From contig CAZTOB010000010.1 in NCBI GenBank assembly GCA_964615425.1, positions 1 through 21,947 of the forward strand: a stretch of DNA of 21,947 nucleotides, in the 5' to 3' direction. The position numbers and the translations under genes are program-made. Positions 5,849 through 12,148 of the stretch are shown piece by piece. The stretch comes from CAYLVJ01 sp964615425. Lineage in GTDB: Bacteria > Patescibacteriota > Minisyncoccia > Minisyncoccales > CAYTKG01. Position 1 is the first letter of the stretch, and the number at the start of each line of letters is the position of its first letter. The notes beneath the pieces are model-generated. The model had not been told where the DNA came from, searched no databases, and worked only from the letters and a program-made list of their open reading frames with translations.

Positions 5849-7126
5849 ATGTACAAAAAAATACTACTTGGTTTAATAATATTTGTTCTCATAGTAGTGG
5901 CTCTTTACTTCACCACCGATATTTTTGAACGTGAAACCCAAGAAGAGGTGGTATACACAGCTGTCAACGAAAAGGGCTTGAATCTTTTGGACCGTTCTGA
6001 ATTTCTATCTTCTTCCACCCAGGGAACGATGATTCTAATTGAGTTTCACGAAGATACGGTAGGTCTTTCCAATTTTGTTGACGCTACCTCGAAAAGAGAG
6101 ATACCAACCCTGCTTTTGGCTTCCCCTTGGTACATTGAAGATTATTGTGAAGACCTTAAGGTGCTAAAAGAACACGGGTTGGAGGTAGGAGCCGGGATTA
6201 ACTCCGAACCCTTCTGGGACGTTCCTTATGAAGAGCAGCTAAGTATGATGGAAGAGGCAAAAAAAACTTTTGAGAATTGTTTTGGAGAAGATTTGAAAAT
6301 TTTTAACACAAGATACTTCGCTTATGACGAGAATACCATTAGAGCTGCTGAGGAGTTAGGGGTAGAATATGTTTTCGCCCGGGGCACGACAGGAAACCGG
6401 GCCACCGTTTACCAGCCTGAAGAATATGATGTGAAAATATTTTCCGTTTCCAATATCAACTCTCCTGAGTTCGGAACGGGAAGTTTGTGTGATTACAGTT
6501 ACTGGGCCAGGGCGGGCACTCCAGATGATTTTGAAAACAAGCTTTTTGAAGCTTTAGAGTTTGACAAAATTTCTCCCACTTCTCACGCCTATCTGGGGGG
6601 GATTAAAAAAGGGTGGAACGAAGCTTATCTAAACTTTTTTGACAACTCTGATGTTGATTGGCAGAGTTTCAGTGAATTCGCCAGCAGACCGGATCTTGTT
6701 CTTCCCTTTTCCGAAATTCCGCAAAACAGAGAAGTAGAATATGTTGAGCCTAAACCTAATGTTCCTTTGGAAGAAGAGGAAAACGTTTCCAATCCCTGCT
6801 CTGTTGAAGAGTTTTCTAAAGAGGTTGAAAACGAAGAAGGAGCGGAAGAAACAAACGAGGAAGAAATAATCGTTTTTCACAACGGAAAAGGTAGTATGTG
6901 CTTGGAGGCGCTTGATTTTTTTGAAGAAAAGGGATACAAGTTTACGGAATATCTTGACACCGAAAGCGGGTTTAGAGAAAAACTTCAAAGCTACACGAGC
7001 GACTATGAGAAAAGTGAGGGGGTTTCTGACTCCTTCGGTTATTACCCCATTATTTTTGTGGAAGGAAGAGCTTTTTCGGGTTTCAGCCAACAAATCGGGG
7101 ATGAAATAGATAAAATACTCGAGTAA
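5849..7126 (+). CDS. exported polysaccharide-deacetylase-like pseudoenzyme fused to a glutaredoxin-like domain
   Basis: The 425-residue protein has three parts. Residues 4-21 are a membrane anchor. Residues 55-290 resemble the NodB polysaccharide-deacetylase fold: LIEFHEDTVG, VPYEEQLSMMEEAKKTFENC, IFNTRYFAYDENTIRAAEEL, and GVEYVFARGT match the usual succession of strands and helices. The metal-binding H-x3-H that normally follows the EVG-like strand is replaced by INSEPFW (117-123), and the T-F-D-D motif reads FHED, so canonical deacetylation looks unlikely. An acidic linker (300-338) leads to a glutaredoxin-like domain (339-425). There IIVFHNGKGSMC leaves a single cysteine (C351), YYPIIFV has the cis-proline (P400), and FSGF ends the fold. 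Six cysteines lie outside the anchor. It may bind glycans or handle thiols at the surface; the function is inferred. A distinct promoter precedes it. Confidence 0.65.
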   Translation: MYKKILLGLIIFVLIVVALYFTTDIFERETQEEVVYTAVNEKGLNLLDRSEFLSSSTQGTMILIEFHEDTVGLSNFVDATSKREIPTLLLASPWYIEDYCEDLKVLKEHGLEVGAGINSEPFWDVPYEEQLSMMEEAKKTFENCFGEDLKIFNTRYFAYDENTIRAAEELGVEYVFARGTTGNRATVYQPEEYDVKIFSVSNINSPEFGTGSLCDYSYWARAGTPDDFENKLFEALEFDKISPTSHAYLGGIKKGWNEAYLNFFDNSDVDWQSFSEFASRPDLVLPFSEIPQNREVEYVEPKPNVPLEEEENVSNPCSVEEFSKEVENEEGAEETNEEEIIVFHNGKGSMCLEALDFFEEKGYKFTEYLDTESGFREKLQSYTSDYEKSEGVSDSFGYYPIIFVEGRAFSGFSQQIGDEIDKILE

Positions 7127-7143
7127 CAATTTATTTATTAATT

Positions 7144-7149
7144 TAATAT
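7144..7149 (+). promoter_or_regulatory. possible -10 giving a near-leaderless transcript
   Basis: TAATAT ends 10 nt before the ATG at 7160, predicting a leader of about 4 nt. Weak, because the interval is almost all A and T. Confidence 0.25.
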
Positions 7150-7159
7150 CAAACAAAGT

Positions 7160-7783
7160 ATGGACGCAAAAAACACTTTTCTTCAACATCTTTTGGTTGG
7201 ATTCTTCACCTTGTTATTGGCTCTCGGTTTTAATCAAATTTTAGGTATAAGGTGGTCAACTTCTTTTGCAAGGATTTCTTTTGTTCTTCTTTTTTTAACC
7301 TTAGTTATCGGCCCGCTTACGAAGCTTAAAAACCCAGGACAAGTTTCTTCTCCCTTAAAGCTTCCCTGGAGCTGGAGAAGTGAACTTGGAATCTGGTTTA
7401 CCGTATCAGCCCTGACCCATGTTTATTTCGCCATGGGGGGAAGACCAGGTTGGAACCTATCGAAGGCTTTAGGAGGAGGTATCGGGGGAGGTGGATACGG
7501 TTTAGCCAACCTTCTCGGGTTTGTAGCTTTGTTCTGGTCGCTTGTTCTTGCCGCTACTTCCTTCGGTAAAGTTATCAAATTTTTGGGCATAAAGTCTTGG
7601 AAATGGCTCCACAGTTTCACCTATGTCGTATTTTATTTAGTTACACTACATTTAGCTTATTTTCAGTTTTTCTCAAGTTACGGTGGGGGGCCCGACTGGT
7701 TCGGTTATTCCGCTGTCACAATGGCGCTGGTTGTAGTTTTTTTACAACTTGCAGCTTTTGTTAAAATAATGGCAAAGGATTAA
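7160..7783 (+). CDS. ferric reductase-like/MsrQ-type transmembrane haem protein
   Basis: The 207-residue protein has about six hydrophobic helices and fits the ferric-reductase-like transmembrane domain family that includes MsrQ (YedZ). Candidate haem-ligand histidines are H87 in SALTHVYFAMGG and H151 and H164 in SWKWLHSFTYVVFYLVTLHL, the usual helix pattern of the family. A glycine-rich loop, KALGGGIGGGGYGLANLLG (103-121), is unusual. MsrQ supplies electrons to the periplasmic methionine sulfoxide reductase MsrP, but no msrP lies nearby. It may therefore serve another electron acceptor, perhaps the thiol domain encoded just upstream; this is speculative. It is followed 9 nt later by a cation-exchanger gene, so the two are probably co-transcribed. 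It lacks the FAD/NAD domains of full ferric reductases, as expected for MsrQ. Confidence 0.7.
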   Translation: MDAKNTFLQHLLVGFFTLLLALGFNQILGIRWSTSFARISFVLLFLTLVIGPLTKLKNPGQVSSPLKLPWSWRSELGIWFTVSALTHVYFAMGGRPGWNLSKALGGGIGGGGYGLANLLGFVALFWSLVLAATSFGKVIKFLGIKSWKWLHSFTYVVFYLVTLHLAYFQFFSSYGGGPDWFGYSAVTMALVVVFLQLAAFVKIMAKD

Positions 7784-7792
7784 TTTTTCACG

Positions 7793-8755
7793 ATGATATT
7801 CCTTTATTTGCTCTTATTCGTTGCCTCTTGTGCGGTTCTTGTTTGTTCCGGAACCTGGATCGTTAAATTCTTGGTTAAGATAGCTCGTTTTTTAGAATGG
7901 AAGGAGTTTATAGTAGCTTCTTTTATCATGACTTTTGTGACCTCCCTGCCTGAGTTTTTTGTCGCCCTTTCTTCTGCCTTTCACGACAAATCACTTCTTT
8001 CGTTAAGCAACATTATGGGCTCTAACATTATTGCCTTAACTTTAGTTATGGGAATTGGGGGAGTACTTGCAGGAAACCTGGAATTTAAGGAAAAAACATT
8101 ACAGAGATCGACTTTTTATGCCACCCTGATTGCCCCCCTGCCGCTTTTTTTGATGCTGGACGGTCAGCTTTCCAGATGGGACGGTGTTGTTTTGTGTCTT
8201 GTTTTCGTTTTTTATTTTTACCAGCTCATTTTACAGGAAAAAAGACACACCAAACTTTTTAACAACTTCAGCGATCGCAATAAGACAACTAAAAAAGATA
8301 AAAGAGATTTTTTAAAAAATGTACTGATGGTTTTTTTAGGTGTTTTTTTTCTTTTGCTTTCTTCCGAAGGTGTTGTTCGTTCTGCTTCTTATCTTGCCGA
8401 GGCCTTGCTCTTTCCGCTTCCTCTCATCGGTCTTTTCTTGGTTGCCGGGGGAACATCGGGGCCCGAGATAGCTTTCGGAATAAGGTCAATTTCAATGGGT
8501 CATGAAGAAATGACATTAGGAAACATCATGGGGGCAGTGGTTGTTAATTCCACCCTGACGCTTGGATTTGCTTCTCTGCTTCGTCCCTTCGTTATTAATG
8601 ATCTCTCTCCTTATTTCATAGGAGTGGGCTTTACAGTAGCTATCGCTTCCATTTTTTTAATTTTTATTAAAACTGACAAAACGATAAGTAGGAAAGAAGC
8701 TTTCTTTTTAATCCTTCTTTACATCGTCTTTTTCTTTGTTGAAACTACGTTTTAA
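7793..8755 (+). CDS. CaCA-family sodium/calcium-type cation exchanger
   Basis: The 320-residue membrane protein has about ten helices and the two inverted alpha-repeats of the CaCA family (YrbG-like). Repeat 1 reads FVTSLPEFFVALSS with SNIMGSNII (residues 48-80), carrying E54, N73 and N78. Repeat 2 reads GGTSGPEIAFGI with LGNIMGAVVVNS (219-253), carrying E225, N244 and N252. These are the ion-coordinating positions. In repeat 2 the usual S-L-P-E is S-G-P-E and the G-S-N segment is G-A-V, so selectivity may differ from classical calcium exchangers. A polar loop around 148-172 separates the halves. The gene starts 9 nt after the haem-protein gene, with no separate promoter evident. Family confident; transported ion unknown. 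Confidence 0.88.
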   Translation: MIFLYLLLFVASCAVLVCSGTWIVKFLVKIARFLEWKEFIVASFIMTFVTSLPEFFVALSSAFHDKSLLSLSNIMGSNIIALTLVMGIGGVLAGNLEFKEKTLQRSTFYATLIAPLPLFLMLDGQLSRWDGVVLCLVFVFYFYQLILQEKRHTKLFNNFSDRNKTTKKDKRDFLKNVLMVFLGVFFLLLSSEGVVRSASYLAEALLFPLPLIGLFLVAGGTSGPEIAFGIRSISMGHEEMTLGNIMGAVVVNSTLTLGFASLLRPFVINDLSPYFIGVGFTVAIASIFLIFIKTDKTISRKEAFFLILLYIVFFFVETTF

Positions 8756-8782
8756 AGGTCGTTAATTTAAGAAATTATACTT

Positions 8783-9424
8783 ATGGATATAGCATTCACG
8801 GATAATTACAAAAACCTTTCCAACGAAAGAGGTTATCAGTTCAAATTCTTTTGTGAAAGGTGCGGAAACGGATACATCAGCTCCTTTCAACCTTCTACGA
8901 CCGGATTTCTTTCTTCCATTTTAAGAATTGCTGGTAATTTTCTTGGGGGGGAGGTGAATAAGTTTGCAAGAACCTCGGACGATGTTCACCGGATGACTTC
9001 GGGTCGCCAGCATGACAAAGCTTTGAAAAAAGCTGTTAAGGAAGTAAGAAATGGGTTTAACCAGTGCAGACGCTGTGGAGAGTGGGTATGTGAAGAGGTC
9101 TGCTGGAACGAAGAGCGCGGTCTTTGCAAGGGATGTGCTCCCGAGCTCGGAGAAGAGATGGCTTCCGCTCAGGCTAAGCATGCCAGAGAGGCTGCCCACA
9201 GACACGCTAGGATGTCTAAAAAAGAAAAGCATCTTAAGGAAAAAGATTGGGACGAACAAAAAAAAGCTCTATGTCCTCACTGCGGAGCCAAGGTTAAGGC
9301 TCACGCCGAGTTTTGCGGTGAGTGCGGAGAGAAGCTCGTGGAGGAAATTGAATGCCCGAAATGCGGAAAAAAGGTTTCTCCAGGTCAGAAGTTCTGCGAC
9401 GGATGCGGGGGAAAAATCTCTTAA
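8783..9424 (+). CDS. multi-zinc-ribbon protein
   Basis: The 213-residue protein contains several C-x2-C knuckles. C24/C27 comes first. A cluster C95/C98, C103/C107, C115/C118 forms a treble-clef or paired site. A C-terminal double zinc ribbon follows: C164/C167 with C178/C181, and C191/C194 with C205/C208. Residues 123-160 are a basic, alanine/histidine-rich helix joining the parts. There is no signal or membrane segment. Zinc-ribbon proteins of this sort usually mediate protein or nucleic-acid contacts. The N-terminal domain (YQFKFFCERCGNGYISSFQ) is not one I can name. A TATACT box ends only 1 nt before the ATG, too near to be its own promoter, but TAATTT further up would give a very short leader. 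Overlapping frames here are chance. Confidence 0.8.
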   Translation: MDIAFTDNYKNLSNERGYQFKFFCERCGNGYISSFQPSTTGFLSSILRIAGNFLGGEVNKFARTSDDVHRMTSGRQHDKALKKAVKEVRNGFNQCRRCGEWVCEEVCWNEERGLCKGCAPELGEEMASAQAKHAREAAHRHARMSKKEKHLKEKDWDEQKKALCPHCGAKVKAHAEFCGECGEKLVEEIECPKCGKKVSPGQKFCDGCGGKIS

Positions 9425-9429
9425 CCTTT

Positions 9430-9885
9430 ATGAACAAAAAAACGATCGTTTTGACAGTACTTTTGAGTATAGCGGCTGTCTCAGCGGTCGTTTTTTTGAC
9501 TTCGAAAAAAAATAAGGAAGGAAAAGTTTGCTTTAGAAACAAGTGTTTTAAGTTTTAGATTGCCGACACTCCCATGAAAAGACGAAGAGGGCTTCAAGGG
9601 AGAAGCCATCTTCCACTTGATGAAGGAATGCTTTTTGTCTTCGAAGAGGCGGGAAAATATTCTTTTTGGATGAAGAAAACATTGATTCCTTTGGATATAA
9701 TATGGATCGACAGTGACTTTGTGGTTGTAGATATTAAAAACAACACCCAACCTTGTAAAAGTGATTTTTGCCCCACTTTTACTTCTTCCCAAAAAGCAAA
9801 ATATGTATTAGAAATTAACGCTTTTTTGGCAGAGGAAAATGGAATTAAAGTAGGGGACAAGGCCTCCTTTTATTTTTCCCCTTGA
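9430..9885 (+). pseudogene. DUF192 family exported protein interrupted by an in-frame TAG
   Basis: The first 42 codons (9430-9555) give a signal peptide (MNKKTIVLTVLLSIAAVSAV), then KEGKVCFRNKCFKF, then TAG at 9556-9558. Reading on in the same frame gives IADTPMKRRRGLQGRSHLP and a full DUF192 domain: GMLFVFEEAGKYSFWMKKTL, IPLDIIWID, and a PC-x3-FC cysteine pair. In DUF192 proteins the segment before the domain reads like CF-x-V-E-IADTP, so the TAG sits where a Glu is expected, one base from GAG. Without the TAG this would be a normal exported DUF192 protein of about 151 aa. Possibilities are a real nonsense mutation, a sequencing error or readthrough. ATG at 9574 could restart a 103-residue protein without signal or first strand. 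DUF192 has no settled function. TAG is used as a true stop by other genes here, so general recoding is excluded. Confidence 0.7.
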
Positions 9886-9910
9886 CAAGCATCTCTTATG
9901 GGTATATATT
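9882..9910 (+). promoter_or_regulatory. canonical sigma70-type promoter with an overlapping inverted repeat
   Basis: TTGACA (9882-9887) and TATATT (9905-9910) are spaced exactly 17 nt, the best promoter in the window. The predicted start is near 9917, leaving a 43-nt leader. TTATG (9896-9900) and CATAA (9911-9915) form an inverted repeat centred on the -10, a likely operator. The promoter overlaps the end of the DUF192 gene. Confidence 0.75.
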
Positions 9911-9959
9911 CATAATAGGAAAGGTCGAGGGATAAAAAAACAACTAAAAATATTAAAAC

Positions 9960-10187
9960 ATGCCAAGATTTGATGGAACAGGTCCTTTCGGAGACGGGCC
10001 GGGAACCGGCTGGGGAATGGGTCCCTGCGGAGCTGGAATGGGAAGAAGGATGGGAAGAGGTTATGGATGGAGAAGGTTTTTAACCACAAAAGAAACGGAG
10101 GAGATGTTGGAAGAAGAAGCAGAGGCTCTCAAAAAAGAGTTGGAAGCGGTTAAAGAACAGTTAAGCCGAATTAAGGACCAAAAATAA
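9960..10187 (+). CDS. DUF5320 family protein with C-terminal coiled coil
   Basis: The 75-residue protein opens MPRFDGTGPFGDGPGTGWGM and continues with GPCGAG and GRRMGRGYGWRRF. This is the glycine/arginine-rich signature of DUF5320, a family common near iron-sulfur and Mo-nitrogenase-cofactor-like genes in anaerobes. Residues 42-75 form a strong coiled coil of E, K and L heptads (TEEMLEEEAEALKKELEAVK). The single cysteine C23 follows GMGP. It has no known catalytic role; the Gly/Arg part may bind metal or nucleic acid. It sits behind the strongest promoter of the window, and the next gene encodes a DUF134 HTH protein, a pairing also seen elsewhere. Its stop codon forms the base of a large stem-loop. 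Confidence 0.8.
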   Translation: MPRFDGTGPFGDGPGTGWGMGPCGAGMGRRMGRGYGWRRFLTTKETEEMLEEEAEALKKELEAVKEQLSRIKDQK

Positions 10188-10236
10188 AGAAGGCGGTGGG
10201 CTCGGCCTCCTTTGGGGGGCCGAGGACGCCTTCTTT
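10186..10236 (+). terminator. two-tiered stem-loop between DUF5320 and DUF134 genes (terminator/attenuator)
   Basis: Outer stem AAAGAAGGCG (10186-10195) pairs with CGCCTTCTTT (10227-10236). Inner stem CTCGGCC (10201-10207) pairs with GGCCGAG (10218-10224). The outer stem overlaps the preceding stop codon. The following sequence, CAAATTTAAATT, is a poor U tract, so it may attenuate or stabilise the upstream mRNA rather than fully terminate. Confidence 0.65.
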
Positions 10237-10273
10237 CAAATTTAAATTAACATTACTTTTGTTATTTTTCAAA

Positions 10274-10552
10274 ATGGTTAGACCGAGAAGACGAAGGAAA
10301 ATAAAATTTAGTCCCAACGTTACTTATTTTAAACCCCGGGGGGTGCCGGTGAGATCTTTAGAAGTGGTAGAGTTGACTAATGAAGAATTAGAAGCACTGA
10401 GACTAAAGAATGAAAAGAACTTAAAACAAACCGAGTGCGCCAAACGGATGAATACTTCTCAAAGCACATTTCACCGAATCTTAAGTTCTGCTTATGAGAA
10501 GATAACAGAAGCTTTGGTGGAGGGGAAAGCTATAAAAATAGTTAAAATTTGA
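10274..10552 (+). CDS. DUF134 family HTH DNA-binding protein
   Basis: The 92-residue product starts MVRPRRRRKIKFSPNVTYFK and continues ELTNEELEALRLKNEKNL, then the helix-turn-helix KQTECAKRMNTSQSTFHRIL (residues 51-70) and ITEALVEGKAIKIVKI. This is the DUF134 pattern: an E-x-EALRLK segment followed by a Q-x-x-CA-x-x-M-x-x-S-x-x-T-F-x-R-IL HTH. I chose ATG at 10274 because family members begin M-[VG]-RP. An in-frame GTG at 10196 would add 26 residues encoded by the stem-loop. The C-terminal glycine-rich tail seen in many members is missing. DUF134 proteins are presumed transcription factors and are often encoded beside DUF5320. Autoregulation through the inverted repeat at 9896-9915 is a reasonable guess. 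Confidence 0.85.
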   Translation: MVRPRRRRKIKFSPNVTYFKPRGVPVRSLEVVELTNEELEALRLKNEKNLKQTECAKRMNTSQSTFHRILSSAYEKITEALVEGKAIKIVKI

Positions 10553-10574
10553 AAGGGGCGTTTTCACGCCCCTT
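10553..10574 (-). terminator. terminator shared by convergent genes, best suited to the minus strand
   Basis: AAGGGGCGT (10553-10561) and ACGCCCCTT (10566-10574) form a 9-bp stem. On the minus strand the loop is GAAA (a stable GNRA tetraloop) and it runs into TCAAATTTTAAC, so it mainly ends the minus-strand gene. On the plus strand no T run follows. Confidence 0.65.
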
Positions 10575-10587
10575 CTACGAAGAGAAG

Positions 10588-10788
10588 TCATTCGATCTGT
10601 ATGCAGATGATGGGAGCAATAGTGAGAATAATTCCTCCCGCAAGAAGAGCTTTTCCGAACGATGTGGGGTTACTGGCTATCGCCGATATACCAGTTATGG
10701 TTACCCCCATTCCTAACAGGGTAACCCCCATCATTTTTTCCGCTCTTCTTAAAAACTTCTCTTTTTCCCTTTCTTCTTGCTCTTTCAT
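10588..10788 (-). CDS. small two-helix membrane protein with a perfect Shine-Dalgarno
   Basis: The 66-residue product begins MKEQEEREKEKFLRRAEKMM, a charged helix. Two hydrophobic helices follow: about 21-38 (GVTLLGMGVTITGISAIA) and 45-64 (FGKALLAGGIILTIAPIICI). I do not recognise the family. The start is fixed by GGAGGTGAT, a full match to the 16S 3' end, 4 nt upstream of ATG at 10788 (GGAGG spacing 8 nt). An in-frame GTG 9 nt earlier lies inside the Shine-Dalgarno and is unlikely to be the start. This is the strongest ribosome-binding site in the window, in contrast to almost every other gene. It is divergent from the cold-shock gene and ends at a hairpin. An overlapping plus-strand frame is rejected. 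Confidence 0.7.
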   Translation of the reverse strand: MKEQEEREKEKFLRRAEKMMGVTLLGMGVTITGISAIASNPTSFGKALLAGGIILTIAPIICIQIE

Positions 10789-10801
10789 TTTTATCACCTC
10801 C
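10789..10801 (-). promoter_or_regulatory. perfect Shine-Dalgarno of the small membrane protein
   Basis: On the minus strand the sequence reads GGAGGTGATAAAA directly before ATG. Nine bases complement the 16S rRNA 3' end, and the GGAGG-to-ATG spacing of 8 nt is near optimal. Confidence 0.8.
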
Positions 10802-10843
10802 TTTATAAAAGAGCGTTATTTTAAATTAACCCTAAAAAAGTTT

Positions 10844-10872
10844 TTTGTAAAGAGAAGCTTTTAATTTGACAA
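10844..10872 (-). promoter_or_regulatory. divergent promoter for the small membrane protein
   Basis: On the minus strand TTGTCA (10872-10867) is 17 nt from TACAAA (10849-10844). The predicted start is near 10837 with a leader of about 48 nt. The -35 shares five bases with the plus-strand -35 of the cold-shock gene. Confidence 0.5.
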
Positions 10873-10894
10873 AATTAAAAAGTTATTGTAGCCT
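10866..10894 (+). promoter_or_regulatory. promoter and long leader of the cold-shock gene
   Basis: TTGACA (10866-10871) is followed after 17 nt by TAGCCT (10889-10894), which keeps the key -12 T, -11 A and -7 T. The predicted start near 10901 leaves an 89-nt leader before the ATG at 10990, the longest in the window. Long leaders are typical of cspA-like mRNAs, where they act as temperature-responsive structures. The -10 is far from consensus. Confidence 0.45.
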
Positions 10895-10989
10895 GTAATC
10901 AGCTTGAATAAGTGCTCTTAAGGAGAACGAGGTCGGGTTAATCTTTGGGTATAAGTTTAAGCGGTAATTAAAATTTAGTAAACGAGACA

Positions 10990-11190
10990 ATGGAAAAAGG
11001 AAAAATCGCACGTCTCATGGACAGAGGTTATGGTTTCATTTCCGTCGAAGGAAAAGAGGAAGATTTATTCTTCCACGCCAATGATCTTCAAGGCATTGAG
11101 TTCAATACCTTGAAAGAAGGTGATGAAGTTTCTTTCGAAGTTAAGGAAGGACCAAAAGGACCTGCTGCCGTGAATATTGAACGTGCATAA
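10990..11190 (+). CDS. cold-shock domain protein (CspA family)
   Basis: The 66-residue protein is a complete cold-shock domain of standard length. It opens MEKGKIARLMDRGYGFISV, containing RNP1-like GYGFISV, then DLFFHANDL as RNP2, and EGDEVSFEVKEGPKGPAAVN, the characteristic closing strands. RNP1 normally reads KGFGFI; here it is RGYGFI. These proteins bind single-stranded RNA and DNA and act as RNA chaperones at low temperature or in general. It stands alone, with a long leader upstream and a strong terminator downstream, and is divergent from the small membrane protein gene. There is no clear Shine-Dalgarno (GTAAACGAGACAATG). Confidence 0.95.
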   Translation: MEKGKIARLMDRGYGFISVEGKEEDLFFHANDLQGIEFNTLKEGDEVSFEVKEGPKGPAAVNIERA

Positions 11191-11202
11191 GCTAACTTAA
11201 AG

Positions 11203-11230
11203 AAAAAGAGCTCCTTCGGGAGCTCTTTTT
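11203..11230 (+). terminator. strong terminator of the cold-shock gene
   Basis: AAAAAGAGCTCC (11203-11214), TTCG tetraloop (11215-11218), GGAGCTCTTTTT (11219-11230). A 12-bp perfect stem with UUCG loop and T run, 12 nt after the stop. Confidence 0.95.
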
Positions 11231-11248
11231 ATTTTGTTTTATTTATCC

Positions 11249-11254
11249 TATAAT
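11249..11254 (+). promoter_or_regulatory. -10 box for the Gmad2-GerMN gene
   Basis: Perfect TATAAT 24 nt before the ATG at 11279, predicting an 18-nt leader. No clear -35; the upstream position is the T run of the cold-shock terminator. Confidence 0.45.
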
Positions 11255-11278
11255 CAAATAAATTAAGCAATAATTCTT

Positions 11279-12139
11279 ATGAACAAAAAAAGAGTGGCGT
11301 TAATTACCCTGTCAATCCTGCTTTTTTTAGCGGGTGTTTTTGCGGTAATCCGTTTTGTTGATTTCGCCGATTTCAGCATCTGTAAAAGAGAACCTGTTTC
11401 TTACGAGGAAGAATCAAAAAGCAAGGAAGAAACAAAAAGCGACATCAAAGTTGAAACTCCGCAGCCCAATGATGTTGTTGTAAGTCCTTTTATGGTGGAG
11501 GGAGAGGCTCGAGGGACTTGGTTTTTTGAAGCGGTTTTTCCCGTAAAGCTGGTTGATGAAAAAGGAGAAACGATTACAACTGCCATTGCTACAACGCAGG
11601 AAGAATGGATGCAGGAAGATTTTATTCCTTTCCAAGCCGAAGTTCAATTTAAAAGCCCAGGCACAGACAAGGGTTTTTTAATCTTAGAAAAAGCAAATCC
11701 TTCGGGTTTGCCCGAGCATGCGGACGAAGTTAAAATCCCTGTCCGTTTCGAAGTAGAAAAGACAACCCTTAGTCTTTATTTTAACAACACCGAAACCGAT
11801 TCCATTTGTGAAAATGTAACTTCGGTCTCTCGAAAAGTTCCTAAAACGGAGGGAATAGCCCGGGCGGCTTTAAATGAACTTTTGAAGGGTCCCACTGCGG
11901 AGGAAAAAAAACAAGGTTTTGCTACAGCCATTAACGAAGGGGTGGAGATACAAAGACTTGTTATAGAAAATGGAGTGGCGGAAGTTGATTTTAACGATCG
12001 TCTCGGTTGGCAGGTCGGAGGTTCGTGCCGAGTAAATGCGATAAGAGCTCAAATAGAAGAAACTTTAAAACAGTTTCCGACGGTTGATGAGGTGGTTATC
12101 TCTATTGAGGGTGAAAAGGAAGTCATTTTACAACCTTAA
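11279..12139 (+). CDS. membrane-anchored Gmad2 + GerMN domain protein
   Basis: Residues 5-26 are a signal anchor with C35 shortly after. Residues about 57-160 form a Gmad2 immunoglobulin-like domain: VETPQPNDVVVSPFMVEGEA, then the strand ATTQEEWMQEDFIPFQAEVQ and GFLILEKANPSGLPEHADEV, all characteristic. Residues about 162-284 form a GerMN domain: TTLSLYFNNTE, then RAALNELLKGPTAEEKKQGF, GVAEVDFNDRL and RAQIEETLKQFPTVDEVVIS. The Gmad2-GerMN order and length are as in GerM-like exported proteins of many non-sporulating bacteria. GerMN domains are thought to bind cell-wall or protein ligands, and no enzymatic activity is established. It heads a run of exported and nuclease genes and has its own -10, downstream of the cold-shock terminator. 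Confidence 0.9.
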   Translation: MNKKRVALITLSILLFLAGVFAVIRFVDFADFSICKREPVSYEEESKSKEETKSDIKVETPQPNDVVVSPFMVEGEARGTWFFEAVFPVKLVDEKGETITTAIATTQEEWMQEDFIPFQAEVQFKSPGTDKGFLILEKANPSGLPEHADEVKIPVRFEVEKTTLSLYFNNTETDSICENVTSVSRKVPKTEGIARAALNELLKGPTAEEKKQGFATAINEGVEIQRLVIENGVAEVDFNDRLGWQVGGSCRVNAIRAQIEETLKQFPTVDEVVISIEGEKEVILQP

Positions 12140-12148
12140 CTTTTTTAA

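Noticed and set aside
6629..7189. 186-aa minus-strand frame opposite the deacetylase-like/glutaredoxin-like gene
   Set aside because: F- and K-rich reading typical of the reverse of a purine-rich gene; the plus strand has clear domains.
9051..9515. 154-aa frame overlapping the zinc-ribbon gene
   Set aside because: The zinc-ribbon frame has ordered C-x2-C pairs; this frame is a shifted reading with no family pattern and runs into the DUF192 gene.
9556..9558. TAG as a sense codon across the genome
   Set aside because: TAG ends the 169-aa, AlkD-like and second V4R-like genes in the expected places, so it is a normal stop; recoding at 9556 would have to be local.
10793..10804. Plus-strand ATCACCTCCTTT looks like the 3' end of 16S rRNA
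   Set aside because: It is just the complement of a perfect Shine-Dalgarno on the minus strand; no rRNA sequence lies before it.
10601..10864. 87-aa plus-strand frame opposite the small membrane protein
   Set aside because: The minus-strand gene has a perfect Shine-Dalgarno, a promoter and a terminator; the plus frame has none and reads through the promoter region.
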